Position numbers and translations under genes: made by a program. Positions 43,961 through 53,197 of a DNA stretch of 64,000 nt are shown in pieces. Location: positions 1-64,000 of the forward strand of contig NZ_JAGQCJ010000010.1 of assembly GCF_024346135.1 (NCBI RefSeq), in the 5' to 3' direction. The notes beneath the pieces were generated by a model. It did not search any database and was not told the origin of the DNA. It saw nothing but the letters and a program-made list of their open reading frames with translations. Position 1 is the stretch's first letter, and every line of letters begins with the position of its first letter. Source of the stretch: Cyanobium sp. CH-040 (GTDB taxonomy: Bacteria; Cyanobacteriota; Cyanobacteriia; PCC-6307; Cyanobiaceae).

Positions 43961-45162
43961 GGCTGTCCGCCCCCCGGAGCGCTGCCGGAGGGTGGCGCCA
44001 CGCCGTGCAGATGCCCCAGCCAGCGCCGCCGCAGCCGCTCCAGCAGCCAGCCGCCGGCGAGGCACAGCGCCCCCAGCCCGATCAGGCTGAGGGAGCGATC
44101 GAGGCGGTTCATCACCTCACTGGCGTAGAAGGCCAGCACCGTGCCCGCCGCCAGGGCGGCCCCCAGGTTCACCCGCTCGGGCCGCCGATCCGCCAACCCC
44201 CAGGCCACCAGCGCCAGGCTGCCGAGCAGCCACCAGACGAAGGGCAGCAGCGCCGCCGCCAGCCCCTCCCGCAGCCCGGCGACGCCGAGGCCGGCCAGCA
44301 GCCAGCCGGCGGCGGCCCCCACTGGCCACCAGCCCCGGGGCCGCAGCCGCCAGGCGGTCAGCAGCGGGCCAGCCAGTGCCACCGTCCAGCCGAGCCCCAG
44401 CAGGGACCACTGGGCGGCAGTCAGCGCCTGATCAGCGACGGCGCCGCCGAACCGCAGCACCAGGGCCCAGATGCCGCTGGCCGGCAGCAGCGCCAGGCCC
44501 CCCACCCACAGGAGCACCTGCCGGGCCGGCGCGGGGCCATCGCGGCCGCCGGCGGCCGCCAGCAGCGCCAGGGCCAGCAGCAGCACCCCCGCCGCCGCCA
44601 CCTTGGCGAACGCCCAGTCCGGCATCTCCCCCTGCCGGCAGGCCAGGGTCCATTCCGACACCAGCCAGGCGGGCAGCAGCAGCACGAGCAGGGCCAGCTG
44701 AGGCCATTGGCGCAGGAGCCCCCAGCCCAGCGCCGCGCCCACGCTCCAGAGCATCAGCCCGGCGGGCCAGTTGGCCTCGAGATGGAAGATCTGCCCCGCC
44801 AGGAACACGCCGCCCCCGAGGGCCACCGTTCCCACCGCATGCAGGGCGGTGGCCGTGGCGGGCTGGCGGGCCGCGGCCAGCGCGCCAAGCCCGTGCAGAC
44901 CCGCCACGAGCGCGAGCACCAGGGCAAAGCGCCATCCGGGGGGAAGGCTGTCCCAGTGGGCGGCCACGAACAGCAGCACACCGGCGGCCAGCAGCACGGC
45001 GCCCAGCACCAGCAGCACCCGGATCGGTGCGCCGAGCCGGCCGGTGGCTGGAGGCTGCCGCTGCCGTTCGTGCTCCCAGCGGGTGATCGCCTCGCCCGTG
45101 GTGGCGGGCAGCAGGCCGGCGTCCACCCAGCGGCACAGGGCCTTTTCCCATTCAGCGGTCAT
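43957..45162 (-). CDS. DUF2157 multi-pass membrane protein
   Basis: A 401-residue membrane protein. The cytoplasmic N-terminal DUF2157 motif (WEKALCRWVDAGLLPATTGE, ITRWEHERQ) precedes about ten or more hydrophobic helices (VLLVLGAVLLAAGVLLFVAA, LLAGLGVAGLREGLAAALLP). The ATG at 45162 fits; the upstream frame to 45285 is antisense to the valS leader. Coupled to the GDYXXLXY gene. Role unknown; the conserved pairing suggests a two-component membrane complex. Confidence 0.82.
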   Translation of the reverse strand: MTAEWEKALCRWVDAGLLPATTGEAITRWEHERQRQPPATGRLGAPIRVLLVLGAVLLAAGVLLFVAAHWDSLPPGWRFALVLALVAGLHGLGALAAARQPATATALHAVGTVALGGGVFLAGQIFHLEANWPAGLMLWSVGAALGWGLLRQWPQLALLVLLLPAWLVSEWTLACRQGEMPDWAFAKVAAAGVLLLALALLAAAGGRDGPAPARQVLLWVGGLALLPASGIWALVLRFGGAVADQALTAAQWSLLGLGWTVALAGPLLTAWRLRPRGWWPVGAAAGWLLAGLGVAGLREGLAAALLPFVWWLLGSLALVAWGLADRRPERVNLGAALAAGTVLAFYASEVMNRLDRSLSLIGLGALCLAGGWLLERLRRRWLGHLHGVAPPSGSAPGGGQP

Positions 45163-45265
45163 GTCCCTTGTTAGCCAGCGCTGCGGGCGAGCGCTCGACC
45201 GGAGGGCCCCGGCGTCTGCGGGCCGGTGGCTTTGAGACCATGGGCGGATCGTCCGCGCCGCTTCC

Positions 45266-48124
45266 GTGACCGACGCCCTGCCCAAGACCTACGACCCGGT
45301 GGGCACCGAGGCGCGCTGGCAGCGGGCCTGGGAGAGCAGCGGCGCCTTCCATCCCGACCCCGGCGCCGCCGGCGAACCGTTCTCGGTGGTGATCCCGCCG
45401 CCGAACGTGACCGGCAGCCTGCACATGGGCCACGGCTTCGAGGCGGCCCTGATCGACGCGATCGTGCGCTTCCAGCGCCTGCGCGGCCGCAACGTGCTCT
45501 GCCTGCCCGGCACCGACCACGCCTCGATCGCCGTGCAGACGCTGCTCGAGAAGCAGCTCAAGGCGGAGGGCACCAGCCGGCATGAGCTGGGCCGCGAGGC
45601 GTTCCTGGAGCGCGCCTGGCAGTGGAAGGCCCACAGCGAGGGCACGATCAAGGGCCAGCTGCGCCGTCTCGGCTATTCGCTGGACTGGCAGCGGGAGCGC
45701 TTCACCCTCGACGAGGGCTGCAGCGCCGCGGTGGTGGAGGCGTTCAACCGCCTGCACGAGCAGGGGCTGATCTACCGGGGCGAATACCTGGTGAACTGGT
45801 GCCCCGCCTCCGGCTCGGCGGTGAGCGATCTGGAGGTGGAGATGAAGGAGGTGGACGGCCACCTCTGGCACTTCCGCTACCCCCTCAGCGATGGCCCGGC
45901 CGCTAACGGGCGCACCCATCTGGAGGTCGCCACCACCCGGCCCGAGACCCTGCTGGGCGACACGGCCGTGGCGGTGAATCCCGCCGATTCCCGCTACGCC
46001 GATCTGGTGGGCCGCACCCTCACCCTGCCGCTGGTGGGGCGCGAGATCCCGATCGTCGCCGACGACCACGTGGACCCCGAGTTCGGAACGGGCTGCGTGA
46101 AGGTGACCCCCGCCCACGACCCCAACGACTTCGCCATCGGTCAGCGCCACGACCTGCCGCTGATCACGGTGATGAACCGCGACGGCACCATGAACGAAGC
46201 CGCCGGCCGCTTCGCCGGGCTGGATCGCTTCGAGGCCCGCCAGGCCGTGGTGGCGGCGATGGAGGCGGAGGGCTTTTTGGTGCGTGTGGAGCCCCACCGC
46301 CACAGCGTGCCGTTTTCGGATCGCGGCAAGGTGCCGGTGGAGCCCCTGCTCTCCACCCAGTGGTTCGTGACGGCCGAGCCCCTGGCCGCCCGCTGTCGCG
46401 ACGCCCTGGACCATCCCGCCGGCGCCGCGCCGCGCTTCGTGCCGGAGCGCTGGGAGAAGGTGTACCGCGACTGGCTCACCGGCATCCGCGACTGGTGCAT
46501 CTCGCGCCAGCTGTGGTGGGGCCACCGCATCCCCGCCTGGTTCGTGGTGAGCGAGACCGGCGGCGCGATCACCGACAGCACCCCCTATGTGGTGGCGCGG
46601 GATGAGGCCGAAGCGATGGCGAAGGCAGAGGCGCAGTTCGGCGGCGGCACCCACGCCCACCCGGTGGTGCTGGAGCAGGACCCCGACGTGCTCGACACCT
46701 GGTTCTCCAGCGGCCTGTGGCCCTTCTCCACCCTGGGCTGGCCCGAGACGGGCGCCGCCGATCTGCAGCGCTGGTATCCCACCAGCGTGCTGGTGACGGG
46801 CTTCGACATCATCTTCTTCTGGGTGGCCCGGATGACGATGATGGCCGGTGCTCTGGTGGCTGAGGGCGGCGGCGACCCGGCGGCCTGGATGCCCTTCCGG
46901 GACGTGTACATCCACGGCCTGGTGCGCGATGAGAACAACCGCAAGATGAGCAAATCGGCGGGCAACGGCATCGACCCGCTGCTGCTGATCGAGCGCTACG
47001 GCGCCGACGCCCTCCGCTTCGCCCTGGTGCGCGAGGTGGCCGGCGCCGGCCAGGACATCCGCCTCGACTACGACCGCAAGAGCGACACCTCGGCCACGGT
47101 GGAGGCGGCGCGCAACTTCGCCAACAAGCTCTGGAACGCCACCCGCTTCGCCCTGATGAACCTGGGCGGCGAGACACCCGCCAGCCTGGGTGAGCCCGAT
47201 GCCACGCTGCTGCAGCAGGAAGGGCGGCCCCTGCAGCTGGCCGACCGCTGGATCCTCTCGCGCCTGGCCCGCGTCAACGGCGAAACGGCCGAGCGCTACG
47301 CCAGCTATGGCCTGGGTGAGGCGGCCAAGGGCCTCTATGAGTTCGCCTGGAACGAGGTGTGCGACTGGTATCTGGAGCTGAGCAAGCGGCGCCTCCAGGT
47401 ACCGGCCGAGCTGGAGGGCCCTGCCCGCGAGGCGGCCCTGGCCGATCAGCGCAGCGCCCGGCAGGTGCTCGCGAAAGTGCTGCAGGAACTGCTGGTGATG
47501 CTGCACCCGCTGATGCCCCACCTCAGCGAGGAGCTCTGGCACGGGCTCAGCGGCGAGCCGGACGCCACCTTCCTCGCCCTGCAGCACTGGCCGCAGGCCG
47601 ACGATGCCGCCCTTGACGAGGCGCTGGAGGCGAGCTTCGCCGAGCTGATCGAGGCGATCCGGGTGGTGCGCAACCTGCGGGCCGTGGCCGGCCTCAAACC
47701 AGCCCAGCCGGCGCCGGTGCAGTTCGTCACCGGCCGCGGCGAGCTGGCCGCGCTGCTGCAGGAGGCCACGGCCGACATCACCGCCCTCACCCGTGCCGAG
47801 AGCGTGGCTGTGCTCAGCCCCGATCAGCTGGAAGTCAGCCGCGGTGGTGCCGGCGGCCAGCGGCGGGCGCTCGCCGGGGTGTGCGGCGAGCTGCAGGTGC
47901 TGCTGCCGATCGAGGGCCTGGTGGATCTCGACGCTCTGCGCGGCCGGCTGGAGAAGGACCTGGCCAAGGCCGAGAAGGAGATAAAGGGTCTGGCGGGGCG
48001 TCTGGCCAACCCGAACTTCGCCGACAAGGCGCCGCCGGCGGTGGTGGCTGAGTGCCGCGCCAACCTGGCGGAGGCCGAAGCCCAGGGGGAGCTGGCGCGG
48101 AAGCGGCTGGCGGAGTTGGGGTGA
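45266..48124 (+). CDS. valS: Valyl-tRNA synthetase
   Basis: A 952-residue class I synthetase charging tRNA-Val. HIGH motif [14 protein letters not shown] near 48, KMSKS motif [15 protein letters not shown] near 562, and the CP1 editing domain with [14 protein letters not shown] and the DxxF/T-type editing Asp in [11 protein letters not shown]. The anticodon-binding helices and the C-terminal coiled coil ([20 protein letters not shown]) are complete. Starts with GTG at 45266. Its cognate tRNA-Val(UAC) lies at 28806-28877. Confidence 0.98.
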   Translation: MTDALPKTYDPVGTEARWQRAWESSGAFHPDPGAAGEPFSVVIPPPNVTGSLHMGHGFEAALIDAIVRFQRLRGRNVLCLPGTDHASIAVQTLLEKQLKAEGTSRHELGREAFLERAWQWKAHSEGTIKGQLRRLGYSLDWQRERFTLDEGCSAAVVEAFNRLHEQGLIYRGEYLVNWCPASGSAVSDLEVEMKEVDGHLWHFRYPLSDGPAANGRTHLEVATTRPETLLGDTAVAVNPADSRYADLVGRTLTLPLVGREIPIVADDHVDPEFGTGCVKVTPAHDPNDFAIGQRHDLPLITVMNRDGTMNEAAGRFAGLDRFEARQAVVAAMEAEGFLVRVEPHRHSVPFSDRGKVPVEPLLSTQWFVTAEPLAARCRDALDHPAGAAPRFVPERWEKVYRDWLTGIRDWCISRQLWWGHRIPAWFVVSETGGAITDSTPYVVARDEAEAMAKAEAQFGGGTHAHPVVLEQDPDVLDTWFSSGLWPFSTLGWPETGAADLQRWYPTSVLVTGFDIIFFWVARMTMMAGALVAEGGGDPAAWMPFRDVYIHGLVRDENNRKMSKSAGNGIDPLLLIERYGADALRFALVREVAGAGQDIRLDYDRKSDTSATVEAARNFANKLWNATRFALMNLGGETPASLGEPDATLLQQEGRPLQLADRWILSRLARVNGETAERYASYGLGEAAKGLYEFAWNEVCDWYLELSKRRLQVPAELEGPAREAALADQRSARQVLAKVLQELLVMLHPLMPHLSEELWHGLSGEPDATFLALQHWPQADDAALDEALEASFAELIEAIRVVRNLRAVAGLKPAQPAPVQFVTGRGELAALLQEATADITALTRAESVAVLSPDQLEVSRGGAGGQRRALAGVCGELQVLLPIEGLVDLDALRGRLEKDLAKAEKEIKGLAGRLANPNFADKAPPAVVAECRANLAEAEAQGELARKRLAELG

Positions 48125-48257
48125 CCGGCCAACGCCGATTCCCCGCGATCCATCCAGGCCAATCCCAGCCATCCCGGGCACGGGTGGCTGCAGCAGAGAT
48201 GGGCTGAGGGTAGATGGGTGAGTAAGTTCCAGTCAATTCGCATCGTCATTGATGCAG

Positions 48258-48920
48258 ATGTCGACTCTGCTGAATTTCGTGGTCACGTCCTTTGCGTTGA
48301 TGAATCCGTTGGGTGCCCTGCCCATTTTTCTTGGCTTCACAGCCAGGGAAAGCAAGCCGGTTCAACGCCTTGTGGCGTTATTCGTCTCCCTCACGGTTCT
48401 TGGTCTGCTGCTGATGTTTCTGTTCATCGGTGACCCTCTACTGCGCTTCTTCGGTGTGTCGATCGATGCCTTTCGCATTGCAGGTGGAATCCTCCTGCTC
48501 GTGACGGGACTCAAGATCATCGCTGGCGGAATGGCTGACTCGGGTGATCAGCTCGTGGCTACCGAGGCGGGGGAGAACAAGCTCAAGGAAGCCGAAACGA
48601 TCTACCAGAAGATCGTGATCCCGCTGGCAATGCCGCTGATCGTCGGTCCTGGGGCGATCGCCAATGTGATTCTCTTTTCCAGCCGGGCTGGTCAAGGCCA
48701 TGTCGTCAGTGGCGGCCTCCTCGTCGCCACGGTGGTGCTCGCCCTTTCGGTGCTGGTGGTGTTTCTCTCCGGGCGCTGGCTGCAGGACATCCTCGGCCCG
48801 ATCGGCATGAACCTGCTGCTGCGGGTGATGGGCCTGATGGTTGCCGCGATGGGGGTTCAGTTCATGGTCACCGGTGTCAGCGAGATCATCGTCAATGAGT
48901 TGGCTCCGGCCTTCCGCTGA
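48258..48920 (+). CDS. MarC-family integral membrane protein
   Basis: A 220-residue protein with six membrane helices: MSTLLNFVVTSFALMNPLGA, SLTVLGLLLMFLFIG, AFRIAGGILLLVTGLKIIAG, and the second half with PLAMPLIVGPGAIANVILF and MNLLLRVMGLMVAAMGVQFM. ATGs at 48252 and 48258 and a TTG at 48249 are all possible. It is intact, unlike the frameshifted relative at 29479. The family was once linked to multiple antibiotic resistance, but its transport activity is unresolved. Less GC-rich than valS and convergent with the MscS gene. Confidence 0.87.
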   Translation: MSTLLNFVVTSFALMNPLGALPIFLGFTARESKPVQRLVALFVSLTVLGLLLMFLFIGDPLLRFFGVSIDAFRIAGGILLLVTGLKIIAGGMADSGDQLVATEAGENKLKEAETIYQKIVIPLAMPLIVGPGAIANVILFSSRAGQGHVVSGGLLVATVVLALSVLVVFLSGRWLQDILGPIGMNLLLRVMGLMVAAMGVQFMVTGVSEIIVNELAPAFR

Positions 48921-48967
48921 ATCACGTCCGTGCGCTGGTTGTGTAGACGCCCATGCCTGGGTTGCGG

Positions 48968-50623
48968 TCAGGTTGGGGCGCTGTCCTGCTTGCGGGGCAT
49001 CAGCCGGTTCTCCAGCTCCTCCGAAAGGCGCAGCTCCAGGCCCTCCCCGCTGAGGTGCAGATCGCGCTGGGGGAAGGGCACGCTGATGCCGCGCTCACGC
49101 AGCAGGGCTTCGATGCGGAAGTTGAGGTCGCTCTTGATCTGGTACTGGCGCATGGGCTCACGGATCCACACCAGCAGGGTGAACTCGAGGGCGCTGTCGC
49201 CGAAGCCGCTGAAGAACACTTTCGGTGCCGGTTCCCGCAGCACGGAGGGCTGGCCGTCGCAGGCGGCGATCAGGGCCTTGCGCACCTCGGTGGTGTCGGA
49301 GCCGTAGGCCACCCCCACCGGCACCTGCAGCCGCGACACCGGACTGCCGTGGCTCCAGTTCACCACCCGGGAGTCGAGGAATTCCGAGTTGGGCACGATG
49401 ATCGCCACCCCGTCCAGCGACTCCACCACGGTGCTGCGCAGGCCCAGCTTCTGCACCGTGCCCTGCAGGTCACCGATCTCCACGAAATCACCCACCTGGA
49501 TCGGCCGCTCGAAGATGATCACCAGGCCGCTGAGCAGGTTCTTGCTGATCGTCTGCAGGCCGAGGCCCACGCCCACGCCCAGCACGCTGGCGAACAGGGC
49601 CAGGGAGGTGAGATCGAGGCCCCAGAGCTGCAGCAGCACGAGCGCTCCGAAGAACAGCAGCCCGTAGCGGAGCAGGAAGGCCACAGCCTCCTGCCCCCCC
49701 AGGCTCATGCCCGTGTAGCGCAGCACCCGGCTGCGCAGCAGCCGCAGCAGCAGTCCTACGCCCTGCACGAGCAGCAGCAGCAGCGCCACCAGGATGACGA
49801 CATCCACCAGGGAGTAGCTGCGGGCCCCCAGCGGCAGGAGCGGCACCGCCAGCCAGCGGCTGGCTCCCGCCGCGGCCGCGCCGCCCAGGCGGCGGCTGAG
49901 CGGAAACTGATCGCCGATCCACACCAGCGCCGCCATCCACACGCCGGCCTGCAGCAGCACCAGCGCCGCCCGCTGCAGGAAGCGCACGCTGCGGCTGTGC
50001 CGTTCCAACGGCTCCTCCGGCTGCAGGGCCCAGGCCTGGGGAAAGCGGCGGTGCCACACAGCCCGCAGACCCCAGTGCAGGACGGCGGCCACGGCGAGGA
50101 CCGCCAGCACCCGGGGGAGGACGCGCCTCAGATGGCCGGGGCTCCGTTCGACCCCGGCCCGTGCAAGGGCCTCCTCCAGTCGCTGGCGCCAGGCCTTCGC
50201 CTGTTCCATCGCCTCGAGGCCTTCGGGCACGTCGCGCTCGGTGACGGTGAGCAGGGTGCGGCCGTTGAGCAGCAGCACCGGCAGGTTGTTCTGCGTGCTC
50301 ACCTCGATCGCCGCCGCTGTCTCGCCGCTGGCCGCCTCCTCCAGGCGCTGGTTGACGGCGGCGCTGCGCTGCTCAGCGCTGAGGTCGCCGGAGGGCCAGA
50401 TGCGGAACAGGGTTCGACCGTCGAGCACGATCGGAGCCGGGCCACGCTCCGAGGCTGTGGTGCCCATCCGGAGGGGGGACTGGGGCTCGGCCCTGACGGC
50501 GCCCGCAAGGCCCTCGCCGCTCCACAACAGCGGCGTCATCGCCACTGCCAGAGCAAGCAGGGTCGCCAGCAGTGGTGAGACCCACGGCGCGCGGGGGCCG
50601 GAGCGGCGGCTGGCAGGCCTCAT
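48968..50623 (-). CDS. MscS-family mechanosensitive channel with periplasmic N-terminal domain
   Basis: A 551-residue protein: signal-like start (LLATLLALAVAMTPLLWSG), a periplasmic domain of about 130 residues (IVLDGRTLFRIWPSGDL, AIEVSTQNNLPVLLLNGRTL), then membrane helices and the MscS core ASVLGVGVGLGLQTISKNLL with ERPIQVGDFVEIGDLQGTVQ, VIVPNSEFLDSRVVNWSHG and the cage domain. The extra N-domain resembles large cyanobacterial MscS-like proteins. Different from the MscS at 37966, which has no such domain. Divergent from the carotenoid oxygenase operon. Confidence 0.9.
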   Translation of the reverse strand: MRPASRRSGPRAPWVSPLLATLLALAVAMTPLLWSGEGLAGAVRAEPQSPLRMGTTASERGPAPIVLDGRTLFRIWPSGDLSAEQRSAAVNQRLEEAASGETAAAIEVSTQNNLPVLLLNGRTLLTVTERDVPEGLEAMEQAKAWRQRLEEALARAGVERSPGHLRRVLPRVLAVLAVAAVLHWGLRAVWHRRFPQAWALQPEEPLERHSRSVRFLQRAALVLLQAGVWMAALVWIGDQFPLSRRLGGAAAAGASRWLAVPLLPLGARSYSLVDVVILVALLLLLVQGVGLLLRLLRSRVLRYTGMSLGGQEAVAFLLRYGLLFFGALVLLQLWGLDLTSLALFASVLGVGVGLGLQTISKNLLSGLVIIFERPIQVGDFVEIGDLQGTVQKLGLRSTVVESLDGVAIIVPNSEFLDSRVVNWSHGSPVSRLQVPVGVAYGSDTTEVRKALIAACDGQPSVLREPAPKVFFSGFGDSALEFTLLVWIREPMRQYQIKSDLNFRIEALLRERGISVPFPQRDLHLSGEGLELRLSEELENRLMPRKQDSAPT

Positions 50624-50788
50624 GACACCAGGGTGGTTCGGGAAGGTTAGGAACCGCCCTCAGCGGCAGCTGGAACCGGCGCCAGCCTCCCCCTCAAGAC
50701 ATCTGTGTCGTGCTGTTGTGTGGCGTCAGTTACACACCGAAGGGTGGCCCGCCACCAGGATGCTGCCGCCAGCCTCGGGGAACACCCT

Positions 50789-53197
50789 GTGGACCCGCAC
50801 GCTCCACAGCCCGAGCCCAGCCCGCTGGCTCCCCCGCTTCCGGTCCCATTCCCCGCATCGATCGGGCTGCTCCGGCGGGAGGGGCTCACGGATGAGCCGC
50901 TTCAGGTGCTCGAGGGGTCGCTTCCGCCTGATGTGCATGGCCATGCCTTCTTCATGGGCCCCGGTGGCTTTCTGGACAGTGAGCCGCTGGGAGCCGATGG
51001 CCTGATTCATCCTTCCGCCGACGGCACGCCGCTGTTCAACGGCGATCCGCTGCTGCACCGCCTCGATTTCGGCGGCGACAAGGTGAGGATCACCAGCCGG
51101 ATCCCCAAGACGCCTTGCTTTTACACCGATCAGGCCTGCCTTGCCTACGACCTGTGGAAGTCTTTCCGCTACGCCAACCATGGCCTGGCGCGCCTGTCCT
51201 TCAAACTCGGCTTCCGCAATGAGGTGAACACGGCCGTGGTGCCCATGCTCTTCAACAAGGCCGAGGGCAACCGACTGATCATCACCTGGGATGCGGGGCG
51301 TCACTTCGAGATCGACCCCGACAGCCTCGAGATCGCCACGGCCGTGGGCTTCAATTCCGAATGGCGCGAATGGATCCCCCTGCCTCTGCCCTTCGGCATC
51401 GTCACCACGCTCGCCCATCCGGCCCACGATCCCCAACTCGAGCAGAAAGCAACTGCTACTGGAGAGAGGGACCCGCGGCTATTCAGCCTCAACTACGGCA
51501 AGTCTATCGGCACGGCTCTGCACCCGATCCTGAATCACCAGGTGGATGCACCGTTCACCCGTAATGATGCGAAGCTTCAGGCCGATCTGGAGCAGCTGAT
51601 CACTGTGGCGGAGCGCCTGCTGGGCGCGGCCCGCCGTCTGTTGCGGTTGATCCAATGGCTGGAGAAACGCGTCCACCCCCGGCTTGGGCATTCGTTTCGA
51701 GGTGGACTGCGCGGGCTGCTGCGTCGGCGTCGCACTGATCATGGGCCTGCTGGCTCCACACGAACCGTTGGCAAGCGCCACGTGACATCTGAACTGCTGG
51801 CCCTGCTGGAGGAACAGCTGGAAGAGGGGGCGAAGAGCACCACCGACCACGTGGAGGAACTGCTGCGCTTGCTGAAGGTGGCGCGCGGGTTGCTCGCCGA
51901 TGCCGACAGCATGGAGGATTTCGTCGATCTGATCAGCTGGGATGGCCAGAACAAGCTGCAGAAGTGGGCCGTGCGTGTGGAAGGCGTGAACAAGGAAGAT
52001 GGCAGCGTCAGTGCCGATGGATCGCCGCGCATCCTGCAGAGCATGCACCAGATGGGGGTGACGGAGAAATATGTGATCCTGATGGACACCGCATTCAAGC
52101 TCGGAGTCGAACAGCTGCTCACCGCTCCCTCGCCGAAGTTTCCGAAAGTGGAGCGGGTGCTGCGCAACCTGCTGGATTATCGTCAGAGTGATTACACGGT
52201 TCTCTATATTATCAGCCGCTGTGATCTGAGGTCGGATCAGGAGGAGGTGACAGCCCGACGGGTGAAGATTCCCCGTGGCACGGCGCACTTCTTGGTGGAT
52301 TACGATAATCCTGACGATCGCATCACGCTGCACTGTGCCCATAACACGGGCTGGGATGCGGCGGAGTGGAATCGTCCCTTTGATGATTTCCCCCACAGCA
52401 TCTACCCAGGCGTCGTGGGCATGGCCACCGGCAGCACTGACATCAACGTGCTCGGTCGCTATGTGCTGAATGGGGAAAGCGGGAAGCTGCTGGATAAGCA
52501 ACTGGCCGAGGATTCCGGCAGGGATCTCACCTGGATGCTGGCGCTGTGTGCCTGGTGCCAACCCGATGGCGTCACGCCGCCTGGCCAGATCAAGCAGATC
52601 TTCTGGAATGGCTGGGGCAGCCATGGCGATCTGCTTCCCGCCTACATCGAGCGTCTCAACGCTCCGGCTGGCCCCCGAACTCTCACGTTGGAGGAGGCTA
52701 ATGATGTGCTGCGCCGTGGCCTGCCTGCCACGCTGCTCCGCCTTGATACGGCCAGCATGACGATTGCCGATCGCTATGTCTTTCCGGCTGGCCGCTTCGG
52801 CAATTCAGTGCAGTTTCTGCCGTCCGAGAGGTCAACGCCCGGGGGCGGTGAGGGCTATCTTTTGTGTGTAGTAAACGGCAGTGATGACCCCACTCAAAGT
52901 GAATTCTGGTTGTTCAATGCTGCCCGGCTTTGGGTCGGCCCCGTCTGCCGCCTCGGTCATCCCGGCCTGAAAGTGGGGATGACGATTCATTCCACCTGGG
53001 TGCCGAGCATCGCAAAGCGCACGGCCACCTATAACGTGCCCGTAAAAACAGACTACGATCAAAGGTTTGTTGACATCAAGAGAATGAAACAGAACCCCGA
53101 AATACGTGATCTCCAGGATTTTTTTGAGGAGCATGTCTATCCCCATTTTCCTGCCTCCGACGCCTCGCCCACAGCTCATCAGCAGACCTCTGTTTGA
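50789..53197 (+). CDS. Carotenoid cleavage oxygenase (RPE65/ACO family), enlarged
   Basis: About 802 residues, against some 490 in typical bacterial enzymes. The four iron-binding His contexts are present: LAHPAHDPQ, MHQMGVTEKYVILMD, LHCAHNTGWDAAEW and TIHSTWVPS. It would cleave a polyene bond of a carotenoid or apocarotenoid. Between the first and second His lies a helical, basic insertion (LQADLEQLITVAERLLGAAR to ELLRLLKVARGLLADADSM) that may bind membranes. The GTG at 50789 is chosen; the frame opens at 50705, but the first 28 residues look non-coding. The stop overlaps the next ATG (TGATG at 53195-53199). First of a coupled four-gene series. Confidence 0.87.
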   Translation: MDPHAPQPEPSPLAPPLPVPFPASIGLLRREGLTDEPLQVLEGSLPPDVHGHAFFMGPGGFLDSEPLGADGLIHPSADGTPLFNGDPLLHRLDFGGDKVRITSRIPKTPCFYTDQACLAYDLWKSFRYANHGLARLSFKLGFRNEVNTAVVPMLFNKAEGNRLIITWDAGRHFEIDPDSLEIATAVGFNSEWREWIPLPLPFGIVTTLAHPAHDPQLEQKATATGERDPRLFSLNYGKSIGTALHPILNHQVDAPFTRNDAKLQADLEQLITVAERLLGAARRLLRLIQWLEKRVHPRLGHSFRGGLRGLLRRRRTDHGPAGSTRTVGKRHVTSELLALLEEQLEEGAKSTTDHVEELLRLLKVARGLLADADSMEDFVDLISWDGQNKLQKWAVRVEGVNKEDGSVSADGSPRILQSMHQMGVTEKYVILMDTAFKLGVEQLLTAPSPKFPKVERVLRNLLDYRQSDYTVLYIISRCDLRSDQEEVTARRVKIPRGTAHFLVDYDNPDDRITLHCAHNTGWDAAEWNRPFDDFPHSIYPGVVGMATGSTDINVLGRYVLNGESGKLLDKQLAEDSGRDLTWMLALCAWCQPDGVTPPGQIKQIFWNGWGSHGDLLPAYIERLNAPAGPRTLTLEEANDVLRRGLPATLLRLDTASMTIADRYVFPAGRFGNSVQFLPSERSTPGGGEGYLLCVVNGSDDPTQSEFWLFNAARLWVGPVCRLGHPGLKVGMTIHSTWVPSIAKRTATYNVPVKTDYDQRFVDIKRMKQNPEIRDLQDFFEEHVYPHFPASDASPTAHQQTSV

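Noticed and set aside
45152-48181. 1009-codon open frame antisense to valS
   Set aside because: It mirrors the codon phase of a high-GC essential gene; its residues are His/Gln/Ala/Arg-rich with no domain, and the sense frame carries all synthetase motifs.
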